Positions 26,288-40,330 of a stretch of 64,000 nucleotides of DNA are shown piece after piece (positions within the stretch are counted from its first letter, which is position 1; each line of letters begins with the position of its first letter). A program made the translations under genes and the position numbers. The notes under the pieces are model-generated. The model did not search any database. It saw only the letters and a program-made list of their open reading frames with translations, and had not been told where the DNA came from. Source of the stretch: Apricaphanius iberus (Eukaryota; Chordata; Actinopteri; Cyprinodontiformes; Aphaniidae); assembly GCA_028564705.1 (NCBI GenBank), contig JAPXFQ010002924.1, forward strand, positions 835,001-899,000, in the 5' to 3' direction.

Positions 26288-29097
26288 TGTGAACATAAAG
26301 AGTTTAATTCAAATTGTAGTTAAGGAATTTCATAGATTATGGGGGAAAAAATAATCATTCTAATCCTCAAATATCAATTATCTTTTAATACGCTTATATT
26401 TCTGTTCCTAAATGTGATATTAAACCCTATTTTTGTTTACTTTTGTTCTGTTCCCTGTTTCAATCACTCCATTGGTATGAAATTCTGAAAGTGCAAAACT
26501 TCCGCAAACTAGTGTAACTCTAAATGACATAATTATTAAAGTAGTAAAGTTACATTTCCTCACAGCAGAATATAGAGCTTAAAAAAATGATTTAAAAACA
26601 TTAGCTGCCAAAGCAAGTAAGAAGTATCCCCCAGACAACTATGATGGTCACTTTGAAACAACCCAAATATTTTTGGCACTTTTTTATTTTATTGTATTGA
26701 TATTTGATTACATTTTCACAAAATCACTTAGTAATTACAACAATACAGAAAGGAATATTTGCTATTTGCATATTCTTGATTATTCAAACATTTTTCATTC
26801 GTAACAAGAAACCTAAAAAACAAACAAAAAAACATGAAATGTTGATGAAATTGGCGTGCTAAGTTTTTAAAAAGTCTTGTCTTGTAACCTTTGAGGCACG
26901 TTGCAATGGAGTTGAGTGTAAACAGCACCAGAAGCTTTGATCCCTTTGTCTGTGGAGTTTAAAAACCTCGCCAAAATCCACTTCCCTAGCCATAATCCAG
27001 TTGACGATGCTTGGTTAGTTTCGATCTTGAGTGAAACGGGATCTTTGAAAATGGTGATGACTAGCTCTCATTTCATAAAGGGCAAAGTTTAAATCATTTC
27101 AAAAATAAGACTACACCGCTGATGATAAATATGTCATTTTTGGAACCAAATAATTTTATGCATATGGCACCCATCTTAACCAATACACCATGCCCTGTGC
27201 GGTCAAAATTTGAGCAGATTTTGTATCCATCTATGTTTGAAATGTCCATCTGCCTTCAGTGATTTGTCATTCTTGAACTGTTGATATGTGTATGCGGTGA
27301 GCAAAACACAATGTAGTCTGATATTCCAACGCAGTAGTTGGAGGCAGTAATGAAACGTCTGAGCTTGTGTTTCCTTTATGGTTGTATGGATCTAAATTGT
27401 TGATTGTAGACTATTTCTGAAATATCTATCCTTAGTCTTCTTCACAAATGTATCCCTTTAAGGGATGCTTTTGTCCTTCTTCTTTTTGTCCATGCTTGCA
27501 ACTCGATTGTGCTTCTTCAACTTCAGCGTCTTCAGTAGATCTACTGTGGCTTCCTCTAGTAACGCGAGATGCTGACACTCAAGATGTCGCCCGAGGGTAG
27601 TGGTTGCTAGGCAGGTCATACCTCTGACAAAGACCAATTGCAGTAATGGATTTAATGCAGTTCCTCATGGCTAAACCGACAACCACATCCTACTCTGCAA
27701 CAAATCTAGGTAAAATCTCCTTAAGATCAAACAACTGTAATGTTCAAAATGAAAATGCACTGACACATCAAGCATTCTTTCAGACTTCTCAAATAACAAC
27801 CACAAACTTCATTGTATTTCACTGAGATTTTATGTATTAGTGTCATCATTTTGGGGTCTTTTTGTTTTAGTTATCATTTAGGTTTTGTATTTGGATTATT
27901 TGGTGGTGTTGTTCTCTGTCACTTGGTGTCACATACCAAATTCATTCCTTAATGTTGAGATTCTTGGGTTTTCATTGTGCTCTGTTCTTATACATTAGTT
28001 TAGATTATAATTCTAGCATGAGCCTAGCTTTAGTTTTAATAAGAGCGTCTAGTGTCCTGTTTAGTTCCATCTATGCTTGATTGTGGTTAATCATTCACTT
28101 TCCCTCAGCTCCTCAGTTTAGTTCCTTACCCTGCTGCTCTGCATTCTCCTGATTAGTTTCACCTGGTTCTCATTTCAGTGAATCACCTTCCTGAGATTAA
28201 AACCCAGTTTGTTTCATTACTATAATGCCAAATTTTGCAGTTGTTCATATGCATCAATGTCAGGTTTCCTTTGTAGATGTCTCTGTTGACTTGATTATCA
28301 CAGTGATTAGCCCACTTCTCTCGTGTCTCCTCTCATGTGTTTCTGTTCCTTGGTTTTTTAAGTCTTCATTTAATTAAATGTCTTCTAAATCCCTGATCTG
28401 CATTTGGATTCATCTTAACCACAGCTAATGACAATTAGACAAAACAAAGTCAAATAATTACAACCAGGGATAGAAATATTAAAAAAAAACAAAAAACAAC
28501 AAAATAAACAGTTGCTATACATTAAAAAAAATGATTTTATTAGCAGTTTTTGAATGAGTCATGTATTTTACTTGTACATAACCCTCTATATTGCATATAA
28601 ACAGACAGCAAAAGGCGTATCCTGCACTTTGAGTATTACCTTTGTAACAAAAGTAAATAGGTAAACAATATGAAGCATGTTTAACTCCATAGAAAATTAA
28701 ATTAAACTCTCACAGCCTAATACAGCTGGTCATGTAAACAACCTGTCCTTTCAAGTATTTCGTTCACACTTAAAATAAGCAGTGAAGCAATATAGGATGT
28801 TTAACTCTGTAGTCCAGGGGTGGTGTGTTAACTGAACATGTTCCATATTTGTCAGTTTTTTTTTTTAAGTGATGGAAAATCTGAAGGCTGTCCATCATTA
28901 TCACAGATTAGTATCCCCACCTCTGACCATTTTTTACATATAATTTGCAGACATTTTCAACTTTACAACCAGAGTACAGGTAAATAAATAAATCAAAAAA
29001 CAGATTCCTATTAGGGCATCTGAATGTCAACTTAGACCTGGACACTACCTGTACTCAATGCATCTCCCTATTCTTAAGATGACAGCGTGCTAAGGAG

Positions 29098-29667
29098 TTA
29101 AGCTTGGTTTATGCTTGACACATGTACATTCCGAGTGGAAATCAGACGTGAAGAACCGGCCAAGACGCCTTCTAGGAGCGTTAATTTTTTTTGCGGCTTG
29201 TCCCTGATGAGAGCTAATATTCTTGGAGAATGTGGGGGGCAGCATAGGGCTCTACGGCATGCATACAACACTACACCATAGTAGAAGTAGAAATCACTGT
29301 TGTTTACAAGATGGCGACACCCATAAGCTTAAACAAAGCAGAAGAACTTTTACTACTGTTAGGAAAAAAGATGAAAAAGGAGATGGTCCACTCATCCATT
29401 AAAACACAGTTGTTCACTATGATCTCTATGGACGAAATCATAAAACTGTCTATATTTACGAACCTCCACCAATAGGAGCTCTTGTCTGTCCGCCATGTTT
29501 TTCCGCACTGGACCGTCCGCATACTTAGAAAATTTCCTAGGTGCGCGGTGCGGAGATTTGGGTCTTTGTGGGGGCCGCGCACAGAGGCATGGTTGCTGAA
29601 ATGACGTAATTTGGCCGCGTGGAGCCGTGCGGAGCTCGCGGATGTGTCAAGCATAAACCAAGCTTTA
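29098..29667 (+). mobile_element. PIF/Harbinger-type non-autonomous element, TTA target duplication
   Basis: Perfect 23-bp terminal inverted repeats lie at 29101-29123 (begins AGCTTGGTTTATGCTTGACA) and 29642-29664. Both are flanked by the trinucleotide TTA (29098-29100 and 29665-29667), the TWA-type duplication of PIF/Harbinger insertions. The 564-bp body has a GC-rich right half and a 54-codon frame at 29311-29475 beginning MATPISLNKAEELLLLLGKK. This could be a truncated transposase start, but I do not recognise it with confidence. No DDE domain is present. Confidence 0.78.
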
Positions 29668-32600
29668 TGGAGACATGGAGCGCATCTGTGAATGCACTGG
29701 ACACAGACTGGCAGTGACAGATCATTGCAGCCTAATTGCTGATGCAATAAGAGCGCATGCAGGGGTAATTCTTCCAGTTGAAACGACCAGAAAAGCCCTC
29801 ATTCAGAGAGACTTGCCCAATTCTGATAACTTTAGGTGGATAAATGTTCTTAGATTTAAAAAACTAAAGCTGACGTCTACATTACGCACAGATGGAGTGC
29901 AGTTAAGCTCCTTGCGGATCATTTGAAGAAGGTAATTTATTCTATCAATTCACAGTAACGCACCACATTTAAAATTCAGGAATGGTAACAGGATTGTAAA
30001 AATGGAAACAGTAATTAATAAGATAACCCCATTAATGGTAAAAAAAAATAATTAATTGCATTAAGTAACATCGTAGTTTTAAACGTCATTATTACCAACA
30101 CTGACAAATATACATTGTGTATACCACAAATCCGACTTTTATGAAAGGTAAAAGCTATTTTGTAAAGAAGGACATGCTAGTTTGTGGATCTGGAACAGGG
30201 GTAGAAACCTTCCCTGAAAGACTTTCAGCCAGAAATAGTGGCAAGAGTTAGTTCTGCAAAATATTGTATCGGGGACGGGCACAAATCACATAAATACATC
30301 CCACTATTTTTCAATTTAGTTATGTAAAAGGATTTTGCTGACTACCGTTTTCCTTCCTCTTCAGAAATATACACTACAAATATACACTACTTCATGGCCT
30401 ATCATGTAAAATTTCAATATACTGAAGTTTGTGGTTCACGAGGTGTAAATGTTGCTAAGTTATGTCTTTTTTTGTTTTGCTTCAAACTTACGGTGCAAAA
30501 TGATTGTATGGTCACCTTTTGCAAATTTTTACAGTAATAACATGCAACATCTATTTCAATTTATATCCAGCTATTAAAATTTACATTTTCCCCAGGTTCT
30601 CTGGTCTTTTCCTTTACACACACGCACACACACGCACACAGACACAAACACACACACACACACACATCCCCCATTCTTTGGTTACTGGTCATTATTATGG
30701 GATGCTGGCAGACTCGCCGTCAGTTGCATTCTGGCAAGAGCCGAGTGCCACAAGGTGCCTTTTTCTATTTGTTTGTTTCATGCAACGCTGCACCAGCCAC
30801 TGACCTGTGCTATCCATGTCTTGCACAAGGGAGGCGGGTTCATCCAATCAAAGGCCAGCTGAAAATTATCACTGATCTTTCCAATCCTAAAGAAAGACTG
30901 TAGCTGTGGATTCTGTTTCACAAGCAAAGTGATTTTTGTTCCATCATACCAAAAAGCTGGATCTAAATGCATCTTTCACCCACATGTGAACATTTCTTTT
31001 CTGAGAAAACACTTTTGTAAGATTTTCTCTTGATTTGAGACGTTCTAAAATCACCAGTTTGTTGTTTGTTTGTTTTTTCGGGGTTTTTTTTCAGTGTGAT
31101 TTCATAAGCCCTTCAAATTCACAACATGCAATATTCATAGTTGAACCATTGACTGCTTTTGGAGTGGGAACTATTTGAGAAGGGAAAGTTCATGTGCATT
31201 TTTGATGGATTGTGCATGTCTTTCCCTACTCTATATGGATAGAGAGCTTGTTTGAAGGTCAGTGATTCTCCTCAGTCATAGTCCTTTTTGGAGAGAAGAA
31301 TATCCCCAGTCTTCGCTCTGTATTTTTCAAGTGCTTCTAGGATGACTAGGTTGGATGACCCTGGATTCTGGTGGAAATGAATCTCTTTCAGTGTCCTCGC
31401 TCTCCTTTTTCTCACGCAAGTCTGTCAAGAAGAAAGACGCCGACCTTCTCCCATCAGGCTTTTCATGTAAAATATCCACTTTTCTCAGCTTCCAACCTTT
31501 TCATACCTTTGATATGTGGTGTGCCTTTTCTCTGTATGTGGGTTCGATTTAATTTTTCCTTCATAGAAATGTATCATTCCATTTTCTTTTTCCCTTCAAG
31601 TTAGATAAATATTTTGTAAATATCATGAGATAATCTCAAAACTTGCTGCATGTCCTTAGGCACAGATAAATATTGTTGTTAAAAACAAAACGGAGGATAT
31701 TTTTTTCTGAGGGTGCGTCCTTTTGTGTTGTGTAGAAAGCGTTGAGCGAGGGTTGAGTGGATCTTGAGAGCTGGCAGGTGCATTATTGCAGCAGGCTCTG
31801 CCGGGCTTGACATGTGTGTTCCTAATCTCCGAATGATATGACAAAGCTGTGCGGGAGACTGGGCTAGATCTCTCTTGTGTCGCTTGTGACACACAAACAC
31901 AACCCCCTCTGCTCTCCCCTTCTGTCCACACACATGCACACATTATTCCCCTCTTGACCCTTCAAGAATCTGGCCCTTGACTATCTGCTGGCACGTTGTC
32001 ACTGTTGATGTACACTTGTGTTTCCAGTGGAAGATTTTTAAAACCATCAGTTAGTGTTGTGAGAGTCTGGCTTACTAGACGGTTTTTGGCACAAGAAAAG
32101 TGGCCTCAAAAGATGAATTATTGGCTATTTTATCTCCTCATAGGGTTTTGTAAAACAGTGCCATGCCACAAGCACAGTCTGTTAGGATTTTTCCAAAATC
32201 ATTCTATCTTTGCGTCAACTGAACCAAACTGGTTTATAAACCCTGACTTTAAAAGATGGAAAAAGAAAAGACTTTCTATTTTTAAAATATTTTTATGTTT
32301 AAGTGTTTTTTCACATCACATGTAGTCAAATAAAACGCAGAAGCATTACCAATATAGCAAAATACATCATAATTATACATTTATTTAAATATTTTTATCA
32401 ACTACTCAAAATGTGTGGTTTGATTAATTTTAGATGATTTTGTTTGATTTCACAATCAACTCTCAGAAAGCAAAATAAAGAAAATAGTTTAATTTTTAGA
32501 TGTTTAGAATTTGTTTAGAGTCAGAACCGATATCTCAGTTTTCAGTGCTAAAGCTTTACATCAAGCTGAGTGGACAGGGGAAGTAGTAGTTGCATGAGTA

Positions 32601-32804
32601 TTCTCAGATAATCAGGTTTCATGTACAATGTATGGTGCCCCCTTTTTAATGGGAGTTACATCATCATACTCATGTTTAGCTCTGTCACGAAAGTACTGGC
32701 TGCACACAGTAATGGCAGATACAGATACCAAAATGTATACCGCAAATATTCTCTGGGAAGTGAATCCTTCAAGCTCCACACTGTCAATTTAGAAGATAGA
32801 AATC
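29668..32804. other. Non-coding; nothing recognised except (CA)n
   Basis: Directly right of the Harbinger element, 29680-29800 (GCAGCCTAATTGCTGATGCA) looks non-repetitive and may be regulatory. No gene seen. Confidence 0.4.
30616..30666. repeat. (CA)n microsatellite, interrupted
   Basis: CA units with CG, GA and AA interruptions across about 50 bp. Confidence 0.95.
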
Positions 32805-33010
32805 ACCCTGTACACACTTATTGGCTACTCTTTTAGATACACCCCTCTGAGTTGCATCTAGATATGTCATAGAACAGAGGAAAATGGTCAGAGTGGTTTG
32901 AATCGATAGAAAGGCAACAGTTGCTCAAATAAATTTGTTACAACACAGTTATGAAGAATACCACATTTGAATGCACAGCATGTAAAACTATTAAGCTACT
33001 TGGCAACCGT
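32805..33010 (+). mobile_element. Tc1-like element 5' remnant
   Basis: ACTTATTGGCTACTCTTTTA and GATACACCCCTC resemble the terminal repeat of a Tc1-like family that ends in TTGGCCACTTTATTAGGTAC. GGTCAGAGTGGTTTGAATCG and AAAGGCAACAGTTGCTCAAA match the adjacent N-terminal transposase region. Too decayed to read a frame. Confidence 0.55.
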
Positions 33011-34619
33011 TATTGAAAACAATGTGCTCTTTCTATAAAAAAAGGATGAGGCTGCATCGGATCTGCATTTTCTTATATTTTAGTATGGCTGGTCTTGTAC
33101 AGAATCCTGTCTTGGCCCATCTCCTGCGTATCATCATGTATGAATCCTTGTAAGCAGCTTCTGCCGCTAACCCTCGCAGATTGTATTATCTAGCTTACAA
33201 GGCTAATTCAAAAAAACTTCTCACTGCAGTTGGAGGGAAAGAGGTGAAAGGCCTCCTCGCTAACTTCTAATGATATCTTATTATGCCATATTCACTAGCT
33301 GCATTTCCTGATATGTAATTAATCAGTTAATACACATAACCTTGAACTATTTCTATAACACAACTCCTGTCAGCTATAAACACGAAGCTAAGAGGAAGTT
33401 TACACAGTCACCAATTTATAGAAAAAAACAACAAAACTTTGGTCTTGTTTGATTGGTCTCAATTTCAGCCCAAAAAATTCAGCTATTAAGAGCAAATTCT
33501 GGTTTACACAACAAGAAGGCATGAATCCACCAGAGCTAAAAAGCTTGCTGCAACTTTTTGATTTAGTCATGTTGATACAGACCAACCTATTTGAGAACCA
33601 TCTCCTGCTAAGAATGTTGCCCTTAAATTGTATGCAGCGTAAAATACAGAATATTTTCATTTAGGATGAGCGGATGTGTAAAGGAGGCAGCAGACAAAGA
33701 GTTGTAATGCTGATGACAGATCATGCACATGATTCGGCTCACAGACATGAGCGGATTACATGTGCATGAGTGTGCCTAATATGTTTCACTTCACCATGGA
33801 GCGGCGGCACTGGTCTTAACACAGGCTGAGGGCATCTTCCTATGGGAAGGGAGCCAGTGCATCTGACCATGCTGGTATCCAAGATACAGATATACAAAGC
33901 ATCCCTGAATTTAGTCACATTTATAATGTTGGTTGCTGTATTAAGAGAAATCTTTCAAGCTTTCAGCACAGTTATTGTCATTTCCTGGTATGACTACCTT
34001 TTTTCAAACCAATCAAATACATTTATGTAAATTTGTTTCATAGATAAGAATTATTGGCCACTTAGTGATACCCCATATGCATCATTTGAACCAGGTCGTT
34101 CATCTGTGTACTTTTACAGTTGACTCTTCAGTCTCCTCCAGCCTCGCCCCAGAGACCAATTGCATCATTTAAAGCTCATACAATTCATTGCTTCCCAAAC
34201 CACTGGCTCATACCTGCCTGATAGAGGCATTTTCGCCACTTAGAAACATGCACTGTGTGTGCGGCCCCATCCTCCAATATCCTCTATTACCATCAGCCAT
34301 TTATGCCTTCTTTTTCTCCACTTCAGTAAGCACTGAGCACCGGCTTCATTAAAACTAATTGAATTGGAAACACGTCTGCCTGAGGAAACATTAACTCCTT
34401 TTATGAAGGAAATTTCTGATTTCAGTTTGTCAATAAGGTCAGAGGACTGGGCCCAAGTGTTCAATACTGCAGCGTACTTCATCCATAACTTTAAAGTGGA
34501 GCCATAAGCTATTAATAAAAAAAAATCAAATTATTTGTTTCTGCGGATTTTTTTCTTCTTTTATGTCTTAAAAAGTTTTAATGAAGTGCATCACAAAAGT
34601 CATATGCTATTATCTTTAT

Positions 34620-35510
34620 CCTATTTTGTCATACTGCAAATGAAAATTTAAATGTATTTTCCTTGGACTTTCTGTGAAAGATCATTACAAAGTTAACCTC
34701 ATCAAGCGTTAGAAGGAAAATAATCACAAGTTTTACATTTTAAATACAATTAGGCATCTTAAAAGTTTGTCATGGATTTGTATCCAGAGTCCTGTGTCAA
34801 TACTTTCCAGCAGATAAAGCTGCAAGTGTTAGCAGGTATGTCTTTACCAACTTTGTACGTCTACAGGCTAAAATGTTAGCTAATTATTTTGAGTAGAGCA
34901 GTTCAAACAGCTTCAGTGGAGAGTGTCTGTGAACAGCAATTTCATGTTATGAAAAATTCATGTTATGTTAAATTCCCAGTTGGATTTAGGTCTGGAGTTT
35001 GACTGGGCCAATCTAATGCTATTCTTTAATCTAAATATTTCCATTCCAGCTGTATCTGTGTGTATAAAGTCATTACCTGCCGGAAGTTCATATTAAAATC
35101 CAATATGAAATATCCTGTAGCTTCTCAAAGTTTTTTTTGTTGCTTTTTTTCCAAAATCTTCTATGATGGGCTTCTCTGTGCCTACAGAAGAAAACGATCT
35201 CCCTGGAATGATGTTGCTACCTATGGTTGGGATGGTGTGCTCACAGTAATGTGTATTGTTAGTTTTTTTTTAGTTTTTCTTTACTGGCACACCACAGCGT
35301 TTTCTCATGTGGGTTAAAAAGTTACAAGGCTTGTTGCAATTTTAAACTGGACGTATTTCAACAATGCTGTAAACGTCATTTACTAATTAGTTGACTTCTG
35401 AAGGCAACGTGTTACTCTTCAACTCTTAATAAAACTCATAGACATTATTGGTTGTAATGTGTCAAAATGTGGTATGACTATTTTTTTCAAGACACTGTAT
35501 ATTTCTAAGC
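34620..35510 (-). mobile_element. Decayed Tc1-like element
   Basis: The block contains TTGGATTTAGGTCTGGAGTT, then TGACTGGGCCAATCTAATGC, then a GGGATGGTGTGCTCAC stretch, then TTAGTTGACTTCTGAAGGCA. These lie in the order seen in a common Tc1-like family whose transposase is on the minus strand. It is heavily deleted, with no usable frame. Confidence 0.65.
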
Positions 35511-37859
35511 ATTAACTTTAGTAATTTGTTTTCTTTCAGTTGCACTTTCTTATTAATTTCTTTTGGTTAGCATAATTGAGTCTTGGTAGAAGTACCGCTT
35601 TTAATGGATTTCACTGACCACACTTGAAACAATCATTCGATGTCATCTATCAGAAATCAATGTGCAGCAACAGAGCGAGCACAGCTGTTTAATGTGAGGT
35701 AAATATTTATGAGTGATATGACTGGACATCAAGTTCAGTCAATCTTCTTTGAATGGCTCTGTGCGAATGATTAACCTCATTTTACTGCTGCTGTCTGGGC
35801 TGGTAATGGCTATTAGAGCTCAGAAGGACTGAGGCCTTTGATTTTTGGCTTCTCATCATTCACAGCTTGTCGCATCCCTTCATCCTTCATACATGGCTGC
35901 TGAATTGATTGTCTGTTTAGTCCTATGAATGATAAAGCTGCTCTGGGGCCACAGGGTGAGAAAGACAGACACAGCTCACCTCCCATCTATATGCAAGGTA
36001 GATTTCTTTTTTTTCTCCACCTCGCCGCTGAGAAATAAGCTTTTTGAATTATTTATCGGACAATCATCGGCATTCAAAATGTGGCGACTCACTCCTAGTA
36101 ATATAACTATAGGCAGTTGTATCCGAAGAGCCATCACTCAGCTCATCATTCATTCATTTCGTTTAGTTAACAGGACTCATGTGATTGTGTAATAAACATG
36201 TTTTACGGCAGACTCGGACAGCAGGGCACTTTACTAAACCTGAGGGGAAGTTACCACAGGGGAAAGTGAAGGTGAGTGAGATCTAAGTGGAAAAAAAAAA
36301 AAATAATTACGGAAGGATCATTTCATATGTTTAGATTACCAGGGTTAGCAGAAGACAAAAATTTTAATAGAGAAAGCAGGTGAAAAGAGCAGGAATGTTT
36401 GTTATGACATGCTTGGGGTTGATAACTCTCAAGATTTCTAATCTGTTTGTGGAAATTGTTTTTAATCTCACCCATAAGGAAATACTGATATGCCATTCAG
36501 TTGGGCATTTTTTCCTGATTGTCTGTGACAGGTGATTGGTGGGTGAGATACTGAAAAATATGATTTGGTCGGTGTCTAATAAACGCATCAAAAATTAAAG
36601 CTTTTGTTGTTTTTGTTTTCTTGGTGATTCTACAATACGCGTTAGGTTATTTTTTGGGACACTCACAAATGTGCACACAGATATATGTATAAATATTTGC
36701 TTTTCAAAGATACTTCTATAAAGCTACTTCTACTGAACAGTAAAAAGCAATCAACAGCTGCAGGCAAACCACAAAATGTACTTTTTTTTTGTTTAACTGC
36801 ATCCAAATGCAGGCAAGAGGTTTGCAAGATCATTAGTGGGGGTTTTTATCTTTTTTTTTTTATATTTTGTTTTTTTGGAAGATGTAGAACAGATTTACAA
36901 GTATGGGGGGTGAGGAACATCAGACAAGTATCAAAATGCAGCAAAAGCAATGGGAGGATCTGGAAAGACTGAAAATTGAAAGCTTTACATTTTTGGGAGG
37001 TGATTACTGTAATACCAAACAGAATATTGCTTTGAATGAAAGTTTATAACTAGAGGAAAATGATGGAGAGGGAACAAGGAAACTAACAAAACAAATGTAT
37101 GCACTAATGAAGCAGAGCTAAATAGATCAATTTAAAAAGAATGGAACATCTCCCAACATATGAGCCACAGCACATAATTTTGAGAAACCACAGGAAAAAA
37201 TGGAATTTAGTTTAACCAGTCAGTCCAGTCACCAAGAAAACTCAGCACTTTAAAATGAAAATTTACTTCTGATCAAATCTGTGCAAGAATGAGTAAACAC
37301 ACCTCCCCCAAAAATGTATTGTACAAAAGGAATTTTATATAGCATTTTACTCCATATCCATTTCATTGTGGATGATTACTTTGGAATAAGTGCCCTCAAT
37401 AAATTGGAAACACCCAAAAGTAAATGTGAAACCCCTAGCAAGCATAGATTCCTGGAGTAGTTGGTTCTTCGTAGAATTCTACATCCACCAAGGAAAATTC
37501 TGTTTAAAAAAGTACACAAGGGTTTACTGTTGGCTTGGGAAAGTTGTGAAGCAAAATACAGTCAAGAGTGGTTGTGGAGATTCACAAGGTTTGGACTGTG
37601 ACTAGAGGCGGTAATTCAGCAGCAACTACACACAAATGTTGCATTACTTGTTTAAACGCTCTCAAATTAGTGACAAAATCAGAAATGTCTTACCTAGGCT
37701 AAAAATAAAAAGAACACAACTGTTGCTCAGTGTTCTGAAGTCCCCTCTCCAGGTGAAGGTAAAACTTTTTTTTACTTCAGAAGTGAAGCTCCTAGAGTCT
37801 GGAGGAAGAGTGGAGAAGCAGTGAATTCAAATAACTTAAATGGTATGATTCCACAGAAA

Positions 37860-38300
37860 TAATTTGATTTCATCCCCTGGTGTTGCTCCAACCTGTTGTT
37901 TTAAATCCAAAGCTGGCACAGTTGTCAACCAGGAAACATTAGAGTACCTAATGCAACTCTTTGCTAATAAGCTTTATGACGATGCTTTCTTTTCCCAGCA
38001 GTACTTGACAATGGTGCACACTGCCAAAAGTACTTAAAGGAGCTTCTGTGTCCATAGTACCACTTTTCTTAGTTGTCATTTAACTGGCCTGACCTAAGTC
38101 CCACTGGAACCCATGAAGTTTATCAAGGCAAAGATCAGAGACAACCAGACCCAATAATGCAGATGAGCTGAAGACCGCTATCAGAGCTACCTGGGCGTCT
38201 TTAATACCTCAGCACAGCCACAGGCTGATCTCCACGGCACACAGCAGTAAAGGTCTAACTCATAAAAAGAAGAACCAACCAAGTACTAAGTGCAAATACT
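37860..38300 (+). mobile_element. Decayed Tc1/mariner-like transposase, C-terminal part
   Basis: The plus strand reads PNNADELKTAIRATWASLIP then QHSHRLIS (about 38149-38230), close to the C-terminal end of Tc1/mariner transposases (NAEELKATIRATWA). GCACACTGCCAAAAGTAC (38017-38034) and CTGGCCTGACCTAAGTCCCA (38085-38104) mark earlier coding. The rest is broken. Confidence 0.65.
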
Positions 38301-40089
38301 GTACAGTACATAAATATACTTTTTAGCAGGTCAACATTTTTGTATTAAATATTATTTTATTGGTCTTATGTAATGTTATTTATTTATTTTTTTAAACAGA
38401 ATTTTTTATTTTTTTTATCTCAAAGGCTCAGTCATCAAAATTAACTAATAAACACTTTAGATATGACCATGTAAAGCATTTATATGTTATACCAGTTGTA
38501 GTTTTTTATTTATTTAAATATTTATACTAATTCCATCTTAAATTATAGAATATATTCTGTGGTGCACTCACAGTCCTTTAATGTTTTTTTGATAAATAAA
38601 GAAAAACTGTTTTACTCCAGATCATTGCAACTTCAAAGTATTGTGAGCAATGCAAGACCTTTATTTCAAATGTCTTCCAGTGTCACATCAAAAATAGAAA
38701 ATAAAGAAGTATTTAGATTACTTTGGATTTTAAATTTTATATACTTTCATTAGTGGAATACTGAATATTAAACCGATAAAGGATCCCCAGCAAGAAAATG
38801 TACTATCCATTCCCCAGGACGCATTTAGTGAATCTTCTGCATATCAACAAGTTTTACTAAATCACCAAGTGACTCAAAATAGGTGCAGCTGATGTGCATT
38901 ATGCAAGATAATCCATTCCTTCACTGCAGGCATCATACATGACCACGGTACCACTGTTGTAATTGTGCAGCAAATCTAAGGTCTATCACTCGATCCTTTT
39001 CTCACACCATGAAGAGAAAGACGTAGCAGCAATATATACTCTTCTCCCTGAACACGGCCTCTTTCACCTGCTCGCTCAGGCTGCACTGAAAATATAATCT
39101 CCTTCTGCTTTTGTCCCTCTGCTTATGCTGACACAGTCCCACAAAAGCTTCAGCTGATTTCAAGAAAGAGGAATAAAAAAACACCAAGGTCTATCGTAAA
39201 TTTAGAGACAAACTCCACTGGCACGTGTAATTATGCACAAACACTGACAGAAATATTAGCTCAATGAGTCATGTTTTATTGTATCGAGAGAGACATGTTT
39301 AAACCCCCAACTGTACTTAGAGTCAACAAAGGGAAACTTGTGACATTGTCTCCGCGCCCCCCTTTCCAGCAGATCTGCTAAATGTCAGCAAACTGGTTCT
39401 GAACGGAATCCCAATTTGCCTTGGAATTAGCGCTTTTACGCTGACGATCTAATCATTTAGACAATTTATTGCCTGTTGCTATTATCTCTCAAAATAAGAT
39501 GTTCCCTTCACCGGGATCATGTGATAAATGTGGAGAAGTCGTGCCTCAAAGCCCTGCTCGGCGTCACCTCTGTGCTGGCAGTGTGAGGGAGACACTTTGT
39601 GACAGCGGCCCTGCTTTCACTCTGATCGGGCCATCTCTGCTGTTTGTTTTGTGTTTGTTTGTTTTTGTGTGTTTTTTTTCCGTGAGGATCTAAATTAGTT
39701 TTATTTCTGCCTTTGCGTCTTTACCTCAAATCGGTTACTATTATTATTTGGAGGAAAAATTAACGTAAGACTAAAAACATAAGAGCAGGACTGAACTGTT
39801 CAAGGATAAAATGTAAAGAAATAAAATAATGGCACCCTATTTTAACGGTTAAAGTTTGTCTAACAGTCTAGAATTGCAAGAAATCGTCTCTAAATTTAAA
39901 AGAAAGCTGGAGTGCTTTGATGCTAACAGTGTTGCGCAATCTCTTAGGTCTCAAGTTAAATGGAAGGTAAATCTATTTCAGATGCAGGCTTATTTTTTTC
40001 TTGTTATTTGCACTTGAAAGTCGCGCTTTTTATTTATTTTATGAAAACACTTTTTAAAATCTTATTATGGATCTACAGTTAATCCCCCA

Positions 40090-40330
40090 ATTCACTGGGA
40101 CAATGCTGTGCATAAAAAACTACTGCCCCACATGATGATGCTGCCACCACCATAATGTTTTTGTAGGCTAAAAAAAGTTCAACATCGTTCTCTTCAGTCC
40201 AGAGCGCCTTCTTTTACAAGTGTGCTGTGCCGCCTGCATGGATTTTAAAGCAATACAACCTGGCCTTTATTTAACAGTTGCCTTCTTTCTGCCACGCTTT
40301 TATAAAGATAGCTTTCATACAACCTATAAT
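40090..40330 (-). mobile_element. Tc1-like fragment
   Basis: ACATGATGATGCTGCCACCA, then CAGTCCAGAGCGCCTTCTTT and TACAAGTGTGCTGTG match the middle of the Tc1-like family also seen at 34620, transposase strand minus. It is the repeat nearest to the 3' side of nr4a2. Confidence 0.6.

Larger units (their letters stand above)
24386..29097. other. Non-coding; candidate regulatory block, repeats
   Basis: About 25080-25500 is non-repetitive and motif-rich (GGCTGATTATGGTGCTAAAT, CCCTTTAATTAG). About 27980-28440 resembles the end of an unclassified repeat (CTCCTGATTAGTTTCACCTG). The rest is AT-rich with nothing recognisable beyond the SINE-like and Tc1 pieces listed. Confidence 0.4.

Noticed and set aside
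29304..29747. 147-codon minus-strand frame
   Set aside because: It runs across the right terminus of the Harbinger-type element into flanking DNA, so it cannot be an ancestral gene.
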